Source: Steroidobacteraceae bacterium
GTDB taxonomy: Bacteria > Pseudomonadota > Gammaproteobacteria > Steroidobacterales > Steroidobacteraceae
Assembly: GCA_027531255.1 (NCBI GenBank)
Contig: JAPZRU010000002.1
Location: 124,001 to 188,000, forward strand
Length of the DNA: 64,000 nt
Direction of reading: 5' to 3'
The stretch's first letter is position 1; the number at the start of each line of letters is the position of its first letter. A program made the position numbers and the translations under genes. The notes under the pieces are model-generated. The model saw only the letters and a list, made by a program, of their open reading frames with translations, had not been told where the DNA came from and did not search any database. This document shows positions 1 through 8,415 of this stretch, in pieces.

Positions 1-3000
1 CGGCAACTCCCTAAAATACGTCTCGCGCGCAAGGAGATCGTCGAGCGACGCGGCGCGCATGCGCAGCTCGTCGGTGATGTCTGACTCCTGGCTCAGGAAG
101 CTCCACAGCACGTCCTGTGCCTTTCGCGCGCGTTCAAGGTCGTGAAGGCGCGGCTCGTTGAGTCCCTGCTCGAGCTCCACGGCTCGCTTGATGGCATCCT
201 TGATGCCTCGGTGGCTCGTATTGAACGTCGCGATCGCGTTGTCCTCGGAGCCCCGGAGAATGGCCTTCATGTGGCCGATGGCGCTGTCGAGCACCGTACC
301 GCCCGGCAGGCGGTGCGCTGTGAGTGTCGCGAGTGCGGAGGCAACGATGTCCTCGTTGCGGGCGACCTCTTTGCGGAGCTCGGTGACGATAGCGCCGGCG
401 TTCAGCTCCTTCACGTCACTGCCGAAGGTGTCGCGGAAGGCCTCGGATGCCTTCACCAGCTCCTCGAACTCGATGCCCTTCTTCGGGCGGAAAGCCGCCT
501 GCCGGAACAGGTTGTTGTTCGAGAATGTGTCGCGCGCTTCCAGGCCGGTGACACTGTCGATCGTCTGCCCCCTGCTGGTCGCCTCGATCTTCCCAGCACG
601 CAAGAGCGACAGTACGAGCAAGCGCAAGACGTCAAAGTCCCAGCCGAACGGCTCCTTGGCGAACTCGTCGGTCAGGTAGCGTCCGCTCGCGGTGTCGCCG
701 TAGTTGGCGCGCTCGTCGATGCGGTCGAGAATCTCCTTCAACGTGCCACTCTCGGTACGGAAGACGGTCTTGCCCTTCTCGTCGCGAAGGAGGCCGATGC
801 TGCCGAATACGCTCGGGAGGCCTTGGAGGTTCTCCGCGGTGAAGAGGGCATCGGTTCCCCTCTTCACGTCGGTCGCCTTGGCGGCTGCTTCCTTGAAGCG
901 GTCGAAGACCTCGGGAAGCACTTGGCCGAGCACCTCGGCGGCGGTCTTGCCGACGTCAACGGCGCGGTCGGTGGGGCTGCGGTCGTTTCCCCTGAAGTGG
1001 ATGCGGCCCGAGAGGCAGGCAACGCGGAGCAGACGGCGAACCTCGTCGTTGTGCCGGCGCAGACGAACGCGCTCCTCGGCGATGAGAGCGGGCGTGTCTT
1101 CGCCCTTTGTCTCGCGCTCCTTGCGCGCGAGCATCTCCTTGCTACGAAACAGCTCGACGGTCTCGCGGTCGATCGCATCGGTGAGCGCGATGGCCCAGAA
1201 GACGTGCTTGCGCTCCTGCTGGCTGCGTGTGCGCAGCTCGGCGGCGAGCTCGTCGAAGTCCTTCCCGTCCTGGGCGAGGTGAACCTGGAACACCATGTCG
1301 CCGCTCATGATGTCGCGGCCGTGGATGGCGAGGCCCGCCTTGAAGGTCTTGGTGTCGAAGAGCGTGTGCGAGGGCTGAGGCTGCCAGAACGCCGACAGCG
1401 CCTCGGAGTGGAGGCGGTGCGAGTCGCCGGGCTTCGGGCTGATGCCATTGCGCAGCCGCTCCCAGTCATCCTCGGCGGGGGTCGGAATGCGGTAGCCGTC
1501 GTCGCCGCGGCGCACCTTGTTGGCCGCTTCAAGCTCACGGAGGGCCTCCTTCACCGAGGCGAGCTGCGAATCGCCGGCAGCGCTGCGGTGCAACGCCGCT
1601 GCGATGTTCTCCGCGCTACGGTGCACGCTCTTCACGTACTGAAGCAGGCAGATCGCCTTCGCCACCGGCTGCGCCAGCGGGTGGCTCAGCTCCCTCGAGA
1701 TGGCCGCGATCTTGGCCCGGACCTCCGAGCCGATGTTCCCCTCGACGAGGTCGTAGACCTGATCGAGCCGCACGAGGTCCCCAAGCGGCGCGTCGGCGAG
1801 GTTCACCGCCGGGTTGATGAGGAGCTGCTGCGCGAGCTTGATGATCGTGCGGTTCGCGCCGCCGACGTGCTTGCTGGCGCCGCCCTGCGTGCGCAGTCCC
1901 GAGACGACCTGGATGATGAGGTCGATCTGGTAAGGGAGCAGCGGATAAAGGTCGATGAACGCGTCGCGCGAAAGTTCCGGGAGTTTGATGTCGGCGGTGA
2001 GACGGGTGTGCTGGGTAAGGCGACCACGATGCTCGTCGAACAGCTTCCCGAGCGCAGTCTGCGCGGAGGCATTCTTCGCGAGTACGCGGCGGCTGGTGAC
2101 CTCGGAGATGTCGGACGGCTCAAGATGGACCTGCAGGGGAAAGCGGTCCATCAAGCGGGCCAGCTCGATCTTCTTGTCGTCGAGGCCCGAGACGAGCTCG
2201 CCGAGCTTCTCCTGTGAGGTGATCACGACCCAGTGCCTGCCGCGCCCCTTCACGCCGAGTTGCTGCACGACGGCCTGCAGGTCGAGCATCTTCTGAACGT
2301 CGCGGGCGACGAACTGCCCAACCTCGTCGACCACGAACATCAGCGAGAGTCCAGGCTTCCTGCGCTTCATGAGCTCGCCGGCGCGCTCGGCGAGCTTGCC
2401 CGGCGTAACGTCGGCCTTGTTCTTGACGGCCTTCACCCACGAGTCGGCCATCGGGTACGTGTCGGGGTCTAGGCTGTGGAGCACGCGGCTCGCCTCCGAA
2501 AGCGCGAACGCCACTTTCCCTTTCTCGGCGGCCCAGTCTTTCTTGAACAGGCGCTTGTACTCTTCCTCGAAGCGGCTGAGTTCACCCTGCTCCTCGAGGC
2601 CGATCTCCAGCTCCGAGAGGTCGAGATCCTTCGCATAGCCGAGGCTCTGGAGGAAGAGTCCGTACATGATCTCGGTGAGCGTCTGATTGCCGCTGCGGAT
2701 GCCCCGGTCCGTCGAGACGTCGAAGATGACCGCATGCGTCGGGATCTTCTCGTTGATAGCGTTCAGAAGAACCGAGAGTTTGTTGTCGCCGGTACGCTGG
2801 GTGAAGCGCTCGCCGGCTGATTGACCCGCGATGGTGCGGTTTGCAACCGCGAGACCCAGCATCTTCGCAAAGCTCGACTTACCCGACCCGAAGAATCCAG
2901 AGACCCAGATGGCGACGCCCTCGTGCGGCTTGTTCGGTGTCTCTCGGTACGCCTCGAAGATGCCGGTGTAGTGGGTGCGGATCGCGTCCGTGATGACGTA

Positions 3001-3111
3001 CTCGTTGATCTCGTCTCGGATGATCTCTTCGTCGGTCTGGTCGACCTTGATGACCTCCTCGATACGACGGTGGATGTCGTTGGCGAAGAGCGTCTTGATG
3101 GGCGTCGTCAT
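1..3111 (-). CDS. brxC: BrxC, BREX system P-loop ATPase (3' end outside window)
   Basis: This reading frame is open from an ATG at 3111 to the left edge, so about 1037 N-terminal residues are present and the C-terminus is missing. Near the N-terminus is a Walker A motif (GFFGSGKSS, residues 72-80) and further on a Walker B-like stretch (LSLMFVVDE, near residue 255). Length and motifs match BrxC/PglY, the large ATPase of BREX systems, which supports methylation-linked blocking of phage replication together with PglX and PglZ. Neither partner is visible; they would lie beyond position 1. The start lies 12 nt after the brxB stop, so it is the fifth gene of one transcript. I saw no frameshift in the visible part. 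The family call is secure; the BREX subtype rests on the neighbours. Confidence 0.9.
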   Translation of the reverse strand, partial: MTTPIKTLFANDIHRRIEEVIKVDQTDEEIIRDEINEYVITDAIRTHYTGIFEAYRETPNKPHEGVAIWVSGFFGSGKSSFAKMLGLAVANRTIAGQSAGERFTQRTGDNKLSVLLNAINEKIPTHAVIFDVSTDRGIRSGNQTLTEIMYGLFLQSLGYAKDLDLSELEIGLEEQGELSRFEEEYKRLFKKDWAAEKGKVAFALSEASRVLHSLDPDTYPMADSWVKAVKNKADVTPGKLAERAGELMKRRKPGLSLMFVVDEVGQFVARDVQKMLDLQAVVQQLGVKGRGRHWVVITSQEKLGELVSGLDDKKIELARLMDRFPLQVHLEPSDISEVTSRRVLAKNASAQTALGKLFDEHRGRLTQHTRLTADIKLPELSRDAFIDLYPLLPYQIDLIIQVVSGLRTQGGASKHVGGANRTIIKLAQQLLINPAVNLADAPLGDLVRLDQVYDLVEGNIGSEVRAKIAAISRELSHPLAQPVAKAICLLQYVKSVHRSAENIAAALHRSAAGDSQLASVKEALRELEAANKVRRGDDGYRIPTPAEDDWERLRNGISPKPGDSHRLHSEALSAFWQPQPSHTLFDTKTFKAGLAIHGRDIMSGDMVFQVHLAQDGKDFDELAAELRTRSQQERKHVFWAIALTDAIDRETVELFRSKEMLARKERETKGEDTPALIAEERVRLRRHNDEVRRLLRVACLSGRIHFRGNDRSPTDRAVDVGKTAAEVLGQVLPEVFDRFKEAAAKATDVKRGTDALFTAENLQGLPSVFGSIGLLRDEKGKTVFRTESGTLKEILDRIDERANYGDTASGRYLTDEFAKEPFGWDFDVLRLLVLSLLRAGKIEATSRGQTIDSVTGLEARDTFSNNNLFRQAAFRPKKGIEFEELVKASEAFRDTFGSDVKELNAGAIVTELRKEVARNEDIVASALATLTAHRLPGGTVLDSAIGHMKAILRGSEDNAIATFNTSHRGIKDAIKRAVELEQGLNEPRLHDLERARKAQDVLWSFLSQESDITDELRMRAASLDDLLARETYFRELP

Positions 3112-3123
3112 CGTCGGTGGTCC

Positions 3124-3699
3124 TCAGAAGATCTTCGGGCGATAGTTGTGCTCCGCGTCGAGCACGCCCATGAAGCGCAGGCCTGCAGCGCCATCGAGGT
3201 CGCCGGGGTAGAAGAGAACGGTCGGAACGTGGACGCGACCCTTGAGCTGCTCGAGGAGCGAGAAGGTCCGGTACACGGGGAAGAGCGCGCCCGTGCGCAT
3301 GATGAAAACCACGTCCCGCAGCGGATCAGGGTCATCGGGCATGCGAGCGGCGACCAGCTCGACTAGCGGCGAGTATTCGGACAGCACCGAGTGAACGGTC
3401 TCGACGATCGTCTCGACGCCCTGTTCGCGCTCGGCGGTGAACCACTCCTCCAGTGGGCGCTGTGAACGCATGGCCTCGTCCAGACACTCGGCCAGGGAGA
3501 TCCGGCCGACGCGTTTGCCCTTCTGCGAAAGACGGGTCTCGAGCAGCGTCACCTGCTTGCGCAGCTCGAACTCCTCTTCCGGATCGTAGCGAAACAGCGC
3601 ATACGGCATGTCATGGTACGCACTGATTCGCTGCCGCGGATCGGGCAGCTCGAGCACGGGCTCTAGGCTCTGCTTGATGCGGTGTTCAAGGTCGCTCAT
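3124..3699 (-). CDS. brxB: BrxB, DUF1788 BREX protein
   Basis: The 191-residue product matches the DUF1788/BrxB family, with the C-terminal stretch VPTVLFYPGDLDG and the ending HNYRPKIF as clear landmarks. BrxB is a conserved small BREX component of unknown biochemical role. I chose the ATG at 3699 over the in-frame ATG at 3738 because it gives a 4-nt ATGA overlap with the brxA stop and a product beginning MSDLEHRI, which fits the family. It lies between brxA and brxC in the conserved BREX order. Confidence 0.88.
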   Translation of the reverse strand: MSDLEHRIKQSLEPVLELPDPRQRISAYHDMPYALFRYDPEEEFELRKQVTLLETRLSQKGKRVGRISLAECLDEAMRSQRPLEEWFTAEREQGVETIVETVHSVLSEYSPLVELVAARMPDDPDPLRDVVFIMRTGALFPVYRTFSLLEQLKGRVHVPTVLFYPGDLDGAAGLRFMGVLDAEHNYRPKIF

Positions 3700-4481
3700 G
3701 CAACCAACCTCTCCGCGTACTCGCGGGTGCTCGTGCACGGCAGCGCGAGCTGCACGAGACTGCCGGCGACGTGATACTCAAGCTTGCGATACTGGTGGAG
3801 GCGGAGGAGCTCGTGCTCGACGTCGGCGGGGCGCATGAGGAACAGGCGCCAGCGGCGCGACGCGACCACTTTGCCGGGGCTCAGCTTCTCATCGTGCATC
3901 GCGTGGAGGAGGTAAAGAAAGCTCCTCTCCGGCATGTGGAACGACACGAACTCCTTGGTGATGGAGCCGCGCAGCAGGCCGAAGTCGACGGCGATCTTGA
4001 GGAGACCGGCTGCCACGCGCTTCGTAGTGTGCTCGGACCAAGCGTGCTCGGTCGTGCCACCGCGCGTGCCGATTTCGCCCAGGTACTTCTCAACGTCCTC
4101 GCCGCGGATTCGATAGGCGCCCGACTCGTAGGCTGCGAAGAGCCAATTCTCGAGGAAGTCGCGGACGAGAAACTCGTCGCGCGTCATGTGCCAGAGGAGC
4201 AGGGGCTTCCACTCTTCGACGGACAGGCCGTGCTTCGCGAGAATGACCAGCGGGCGATCGTGGCCGTCAGGATCGTACCGGCGACTCAGCACCCACGCGA
4301 CGTCCCGCAGCCACGTTGTGCTCTTGGCCCCAATGAAATTCTCCTCACGGAGGCGGTCCAGGTTCTCGCGCTTCGAACGCTCGAAGTCCCACGCCGCGAA
4401 CACTGCGTAGGTCTCGTCGATCATTGCGCCTTTGATGATCGTGAAAGACGAGACGACATTTGCGCGCGAGCCAGCCGTCAA
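3696..4481 (-). CDS. brxA: BrxA, DUF1819 BREX protein
   Basis: The 261-residue product matches the DUF1819/BrxA family: an N-terminal block (SSFTIIKGAMIDETYAVF, residues 11-28) and a C-terminal block (SPGKVVASRRWRLFLM) typical of the group. Known BrxA proteins are small DNA-binding components of BREX systems. The ATG at 4481 overlaps the brxE stop by 4 nt and the gene ends with a 4-nt overlap into brxB, so translational coupling runs through the operon. Confidence 0.88.
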   Translation of the reverse strand: MTAGSRANVVSSFTIIKGAMIDETYAVFAAWDFERSKRENLDRLREENFIGAKSTTWLRDVAWVLSRRYDPDGHDRPLVILAKHGLSVEEWKPLLLWHMTRDEFLVRDFLENWLFAAYESGAYRIRGEDVEKYLGEIGTRGGTTEHAWSEHTTKRVAAGLLKIAVDFGLLRGSITKEFVSFHMPERSFLYLLHAMHDEKLSPGKVVASRRWRLFLMRPADVEHELLRLHQYRKLEYHVAGSLVQLALPCTSTREYAERLVA

Positions 4482-5041
4482 GATTCGGCCCTCCTGGCAT
4501 AAGGAACGGCGAGCGCCGACGGTTCGCCACGCGCGAAGCCGAGCGCCAGCTGCGTGACGTCGGCGTTGGTGCCAGAGAAGATTCCGGGCAGTGGCACGGC
4601 GCGGCCCTCCGCCGAGCGGCGCAGCTTCCCGTAAGCCTCGAGGTCGCTGTACTCGACGAGTTGGAAGGCGCGGAGGATCTCGGTGAGGTCACTGCCCGAG
4701 AGTGACGTGAGCGTCTCGAAAAAGGCGGTCCACTCGCCCGCGTTATCGAGCCACTGCTCCCATCGCGCGTCGAAGGCTTCCTCGACGGCTTCGGGCAAAC
4801 GCCAGAGCGTGACGCAGGCGGGGGGGTCGAAGACTTCGGTGCAGCGGTGCGCCGCGACCGCGAACACGCAGCGGGCCTGCGCAAAGTGGTGCGTGCGCGG
4901 GAAGCCGCGCCGAAGGGCGACGGCACCGAGGCGCCCGAGCTGGCCCTTAGTGTTCCACCATTTGGCGACGTCCATCTCGCCGAAGCGCGCGACAATCAGG
5001 CGCAGCTTAAGCAAACGATCAAGGTCGAGGTCCGTGCTCAC
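4478..5041 (-). CDS. brxE: BrxE family BREX protein
   Basis: The 187-residue product has the features I associate with BrxE, including a start in DLDRLLKLRLIVARFGEMD and a WWNTKGQLG block near residue 28. BrxE is named as a component of type 6 BREX loci, where it precedes brxA-brxB-brxC; the order here is the same. The ATG at 5041 overlaps the stop of the upstream HTH gene by 4 nt. Its function is not known. The family call is by similarity and position, somewhat less certain than brxA/B/C. Confidence 0.75.
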   Translation of the reverse strand: MSTDLDLDRLLKLRLIVARFGEMDVAKWWNTKGQLGRLGAVALRRGFPRTHHFAQARCVFAVAAHRCTEVFDPPACVTLWRLPEAVEEAFDARWEQWLDNAGEWTAFFETLTSLSGSDLTEILRAFQLVEYSDLEAYGKLRRSAEGRAVPLPGIFSGTNADVTQLALGFARGEPSALAVPYARRAES

Positions 5042-5247
5042 CGGGTACCTCCCTTATCGGCGCCGTGCTCGGCTTCAGCGCCACCGGCTCGAACCCACTC
5101 GTCGACCTCGGAGAGCTTGAACTTCCACAGGCGCCCGATCTTGTGGGCGGGAAGGCTCCGGTTCTCGATCCATCGGTACACCGAGTCCTTCGCGACTCCG
5201 AGGTGCTTGGCAACGTCGTCCACTGAGGCCCAAGGCTCTGTCGTCAT
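5038..5247 (-). CDS. Excisionase-type helix-turn-helix protein at head of BREX operon
   Basis: This 69-residue protein is a MerR/excisionase-type winged helix: SVDDVAKHLGVAKDSVYRWI (residues 8-27) followed by a small wing (GRLWKFKLSEVDEWV). Its stop overlaps the brxE start by 4 nt, so it is the first cistron of the BREX transcript and a likely autoregulator. No integrase is near, so an excisionase role in recombination is less likely than a regulatory one. Upstream (5248-5365) is the presumed promoter; the pair GACTA/TAGTC, 10 nt apart near 5310-5331, could be an operator, which is inference. Confidence 0.75.
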   Translation of the reverse strand: MTTEPWASVDDVAKHLGVAKDSVYRWIENRSLPAHKIGRLWKFKLSEVDEWVRAGGAEAEHGADKGGTR

Positions 5248-5583
5248 TGGATCGTTTCCCGTGAAACCTCTTCGCCGGTACCAGAGGAGGGCGATCGAGC
5301 CGAGCTATCTGGACTAAACGCGACTCTAGTCGGTAATCCCGGGCGCAAGCGTATTCTATCTTTCCTTGGACGGTGAGGCCGACGAAGGAGCGCGGCTGGT
5401 CAGGTGCGAGCGGGGATCTCGCCGGGCGCGATCGCCTCCGTGGCGTGGTGACGAGCTACGGTCGACGCTTTTTCGGCTCGCGCGCAGACCGGCGGCTGTG
5501 ACACATGTCGCGGGTCCACCTCCCTTGGTGCTTGACGTGCGGTCGCGGCGGCCGTGGGGTCCGCGGTCATGGTCTCGAGCGGA
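5248..5583. other. Non-coding stretch, presumed BREX promoter region
   Basis: No convincing reading frame covers this 336-nt stretch. Read on the minus strand it leads into the BREX operon. A TAGAAT hexamer near 5355 could be a -10 element, but I see no good -35 partner, so the promoter position is a guess. Confidence 0.3.
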
Positions 5584-5724
5584 TCATTCGAGTGAGGACG
5601 CCCCGCACCGAGCGGCATCGATCACGGTGCCCACCAGGACGGGATTGGTCTGGGCAGCGGCGCCGAGAGGCATCGCCAGCGCGATCGCGAGAAGTAGGGA
5701 AAGCCAACCCGGACGGGACGTCAT
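5584..5724 (-). pseudogene. Remnant of a secreted protein gene (signal peptide only)
   Basis: A 46-codon frame starts MTSRPGWLSLLLAIALAMPL and has a textbook Sec signal peptide with cleavage after AAAQ near residue 25. Only about 20 residues follow before a stop. A lone signal peptide with no mature domain suggests the 5' end of a truncated gene. The mature protein cannot be identified. It could also be a very short secreted peptide. Confidence 0.3.
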
Positions 5725-5913
5725 GGCCGATCCTTGTGCCAGATGCCTCGATGGTAGGGCGCGTTCTGCCTGACGCCCGTGACTCGGGTCACGAGCGCGG
5801 CTCCTCGGCTCCGTTGCGGTCGCACGGCTGCGATGGGCGTCACTGGGCCCAGAGACATTCGGCCGGCTGCGGGCGGGGATTCGGCCGTCTTCAGGTGGCC
5901 AAGAGGCAACTGA

Positions 5914-6180
5914 AACCCACTGCACGGTGCCGGTGCCCTGCCCAGCCGGCCCGTGGAGCGCGAGTTCCTAGTGCGTGACCATCGGGACGCGGAGTGTGGG
6001 TACTTCTGCCTGGTACTGCTCGACAACCGGCACAGACTGATCGACTACTTTGCGTTCCGCGGGACAACCTACGGTGCCAGCGTCCACCTCCGATGAGTCG
6101 TCAAGACCACGCTCGCGAAGAACGCCGCGATCAGAACCGCGGCCAGCAACGCCCACCCGATCAGGATCGCGAGATCAGCA
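5914..6180 (+). pseudogene. radC (JAB domain) remnant
   Basis: The frame ending in the TGA at 6094-6096 encodes a recognisable RadC piece: EREFLVRDHRD, then CLVLLDNRHRLIDY (residues resembling the family's LFLDxxHRLI), then RGTTYGASVH. In intact RadC the last block continues as VHPREVVK; here a stop follows VHLR, and VVK plus LAKNAA continue in the same frame after it. The metal-binding HNHPSG part is no longer readable. RadC genes are common passengers of genomic islands. The ends of the remnant are approximate and the N-terminal half is missing. Confidence 0.55.
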
Positions 6181-6389
6181 CACCGACCAAGATGTTGTTC
6201 GTGATCACGCTCGACCTGCCCGGGACTCCGCCAGCAAGTGATCCTGGTGGCCCACCGGATCGCGGGCTGATCTCGGCTCGGACGCGTGTCACATCCGGCG
6301 TGACGCCCACCTCAGTACGACGCCCGTCCAGGGCTCCCCCGAACCCGCGATGTGCGGACGGTCAAGGCACGCCCATAACTCGGGTCGGC

Positions 6390-6821
6390 ATGCTCGCGCC
6401 CATGAAGCTCGCGCTGCAGATCGCTGCCGGCATCGTCATCGCGACCCTGATGCTCTGGTTGCTGTCGCTGCTGATGGTCGGCGCCGCCGCGAGCCATGTC
6501 GGCGGCGAGATCACGAAAATGATGGAGCAGCAGACCGCCCGAGCCGCGGCGCGCGCCGAACGCGATCGCGCTCTCCAGCACGACGCCGCGCTGGCGCGTC
6601 GGCAGGCCGAGGCCGCCTCCGCCGAGGCCGACCGCCGGCACGCAGTCGAACTCGCCGCCGCGGCCGAAGCGCAGGAAGCGAAGGAGCGCGCCTGGCTGGA
6701 CTTCTACCGCTCACCGGCCGATTGTGAGCGACCTCCGTCCTGGGAAGCGCAGGTCGAGTGTGGCAACCACTACATGCGCGCGAAGGCGGAGTTCGACGAG
6801 CAGTGGAACGACCCGCGGTAG
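6390..6821 (+). CDS. Small single-pass membrane protein with coiled coil, unknown function
   Basis: The product is 143 residues from the ATG at 6390, or 139 from the ATG at 6402. One transmembrane helix lies near residues 8-33, followed by an Ala/Glu/Arg-rich segment (about 45-95) that should form a coiled coil, then a C-terminal block with two cysteines (YRSPADCERPPSW and VECGNHYMRAKAEF). The conserved-looking C-terminus argues for a real gene. I do not recognise the family. It is the only plus-strand gene before the divergent pair at 6915-8163. Confidence 0.5.
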   Translation: MLAPMKLALQIAAGIVIATLMLWLLSLLMVGAAASHVGGEITKMMEQQTARAAARAERDRALQHDAALARRQAEAASAEADRRHAVELAAAAEAQEAKERAWLDFYRSPADCERPPSWEAQVECGNHYMRAKAEFDEQWNDPR

Positions 6822-6914
6822 CCAGCGTCCATCGTCTTCTCCGCCCGCTCATCCGTCCGCAATAACAGCTGTCCCTCGCGATAGTCGTCCACGTCATCAT
6901 GGCCAAGTGAACGG

Positions 6915-7802
6915 CTACCCAAAGCGAGTCCACCAGCCAGAAACGTCAGTAGCAGAAAGCGGACTAGGCCATTGGTCAACTGCTGGCGCCTCAAGGGTAC
7001 TGAAGATTGGGTCCTCCGGAACGATGAATGCGCCAGTTCTGGGATTCCTCGGACATCGCTCACGGATCGTCTCGTGAACTTCGGCCTCGACCTGACGCTT
7101 GATAACGTCTTGGTTGACGCCGAACGCGCATAGCGAGAGCCAGTCGTGGGTGTGTATGCGGATCAAGCAGAATTGGATCATTTCGATGTGAGGCCGAAAC
7201 CACGGCAAACGAAGCACTGCCGGCAAGGCTCGATAGCAGTCCTGCATGAAGCGAATATGGTCATGCGAGTTCTCGCGAATCTCGGCTTCACGGACCAAGC
7301 CGAGAATTACGGTAAACCCATCCAGATCGCCGCGCCGAAACAGCGCCTGCGTATCGTCCCGGAGGATCGTCGGCACGAACCGCTGAGGATCGCGCAGCGG
7401 AAAGTCATCGAACCACCAGTACGGCAACGGCCCTCTCGGATTCCTCCAGCGCGACAGAAGCTCTTCGATCTTCGCCAATGGCGGAGGATCTTCTCGCAGT
7501 AGCGCGAACACGGGATGGTCGTAGACGGCGCTAGCACCCGGTGCAACGGTGTCAAGCAGCCGCGCCGACTTCGCAGAGAGCGCGGTCCGGCCTCGCGCCC
7601 AGCGATACACCAGCTTGGTATCGATCCCAGACCCGGGATGCACTCGCGAAAGCTCCCGCTGCAGGCCGGACAGGGGCAGCGACCTCGCATGAAGCGCGAA
7701 TGCGAGCGTGACAAGCCCTCGCAGCACATCGGCCACTTGCCGCCGTGGCTGACGGCTGCCCGTCAGGGATCGAATCGCCTGCTGGAGATTCTCTGAGGGC
7801 AT
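6915..7802 (-). CDS. Hypothetical protein, 295 residues
   Basis: I chose the ATG at 7802 (MPSENLQQAI) because the upstream in-frame residues look non-coding. The N-terminal 100 residues are helical, with a possible helix-turn-helix (GIDTKLVYRWARGRTALS) that resembles bacterial DNA-binding repressors; the rest holds WWFDDFPL and WFRPHIEMIQFCLIRIH blocks with no known catalytic signature. It is transcribed divergently from the HTH gene at 7888 and lies between the BREX and Tn7-like modules. The function is unknown; a regulator is one possibility. Confidence 0.55.
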   Translation of the reverse strand: MPSENLQQAIRSLTGSRQPRRQVADVLRGLVTLAFALHARSLPLSGLQRELSRVHPGSGIDTKLVYRWARGRTALSAKSARLLDTVAPGASAVYDHPVFALLREDPPPLAKIEELLSRWRNPRGPLPYWWFDDFPLRDPQRFVPTILRDDTQALFRRGDLDGFTVILGLVREAEIRENSHDHIRFMQDCYRALPAVLRLPWFRPHIEMIQFCLIRIHTHDWLSLCAFGVNQDVIKRQVEAEVHETIRERCPRNPRTGAFIVPEDPIFSTLEAPAVDQWPSPLSATDVSGWWTRFG

Positions 7803-7887
7803 GGACGGCGGCCCGGAAAGATAACGCTCGCGGCGAAGGGTTAACTTTACCCTTGCCGCCGGCAACGTACCGCCTAGGCTGGAGGAA

Positions 7888-8163
7888 GTGGTCAGTCGCG
7901 GACAAATCGCCACAGACTCAGGCACCGAGACACGGTGCAGCGCGCTGATTCAGCGCTACGGCGAACTCCTGTCGCTCGAGGAAGTCGCGTTCGAACTGAA
8001 GATGCCTAGCGCCGAATCCGTCCGGAAGGCGCATGAGCGCGGTCGCCTACCGATCCCTCTCGTGCGCTTGCCCGGGCGCCGGGGATATTTTGCGCTCACG
8101 AGAGCGGTTGCGGACCTGCTGGACGCTGCCGACGCGGCGCAGCGAGGAGGGTGTCACCCATGA
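7888..8163 (+). CDS. Small helix-turn-helix protein
   Basis: The 91-residue product contains an excisionase/MerR-like fold: LLSLEEVAFELKMPSAESVR (residues 27-46) followed by GRRGYFALTRAVADLL. The first codon is a GTG and the exact start is uncertain. It sits directly upstream of the fused transposase gene with a strong hairpin between them, and is divergent from the 295-residue orphan. A regulator of the transposition genes is a reasonable guess, without direct support. Confidence 0.5.
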   Translation: MVSRGQIATDSGTETRCSALIQRYGELLSLEEVAFELKMPSAESVRKAHERGRLPIPLVRLPGRRGYFALTRAVADLLDAADAAQRGGCHP

Positions 8164-8196
8164 CGTGATCACCACGCGGGGGGCCGAATACGAGAA

Positions 8197-8222
8197 AGCC
8201 CCGGTACGCCAATACCGGGGCT
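8197..8222. terminator. Strong hairpin between HTH gene and tnsAB
   Basis: A perfect 10-bp stem (AGCCCCGGTA / TACCGGGGCT) closes a 6-nt loop, and CGAG/CTCG extend it across a short bulge. It is followed by AAAA on the plus strand and by TTTCTC on the minus strand. It looks like a bidirectional terminator that separates the small HTH gene from tnsAB. Confidence 0.55.
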
Positions 8223-8415
8223 CTCGAAAAGCGTCGAATTGACCTCTCGACGCCCCGATTCTCGCCCCGACTCTGTGCCGATTGCAAGTCGCTCGGTGGC
8301 TTCAGCACCGCCGAGCCGGACACGTACGGCCAGTCACTGCCGATCGCGGACACCCACGGACACCCGCGGAAGTTCGCGCACTCGAGTAGATGCGCGCCTG
8401 TTCGTCGGGGAAGCA

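Noticed and set aside
142-2217. A 691-codon open frame on the plus strand
   Set aside because: It is the mirror of brxC; the minus frame has Walker motifs and family similarity over its whole length, and the plus frame reads as low-complexity sequence.
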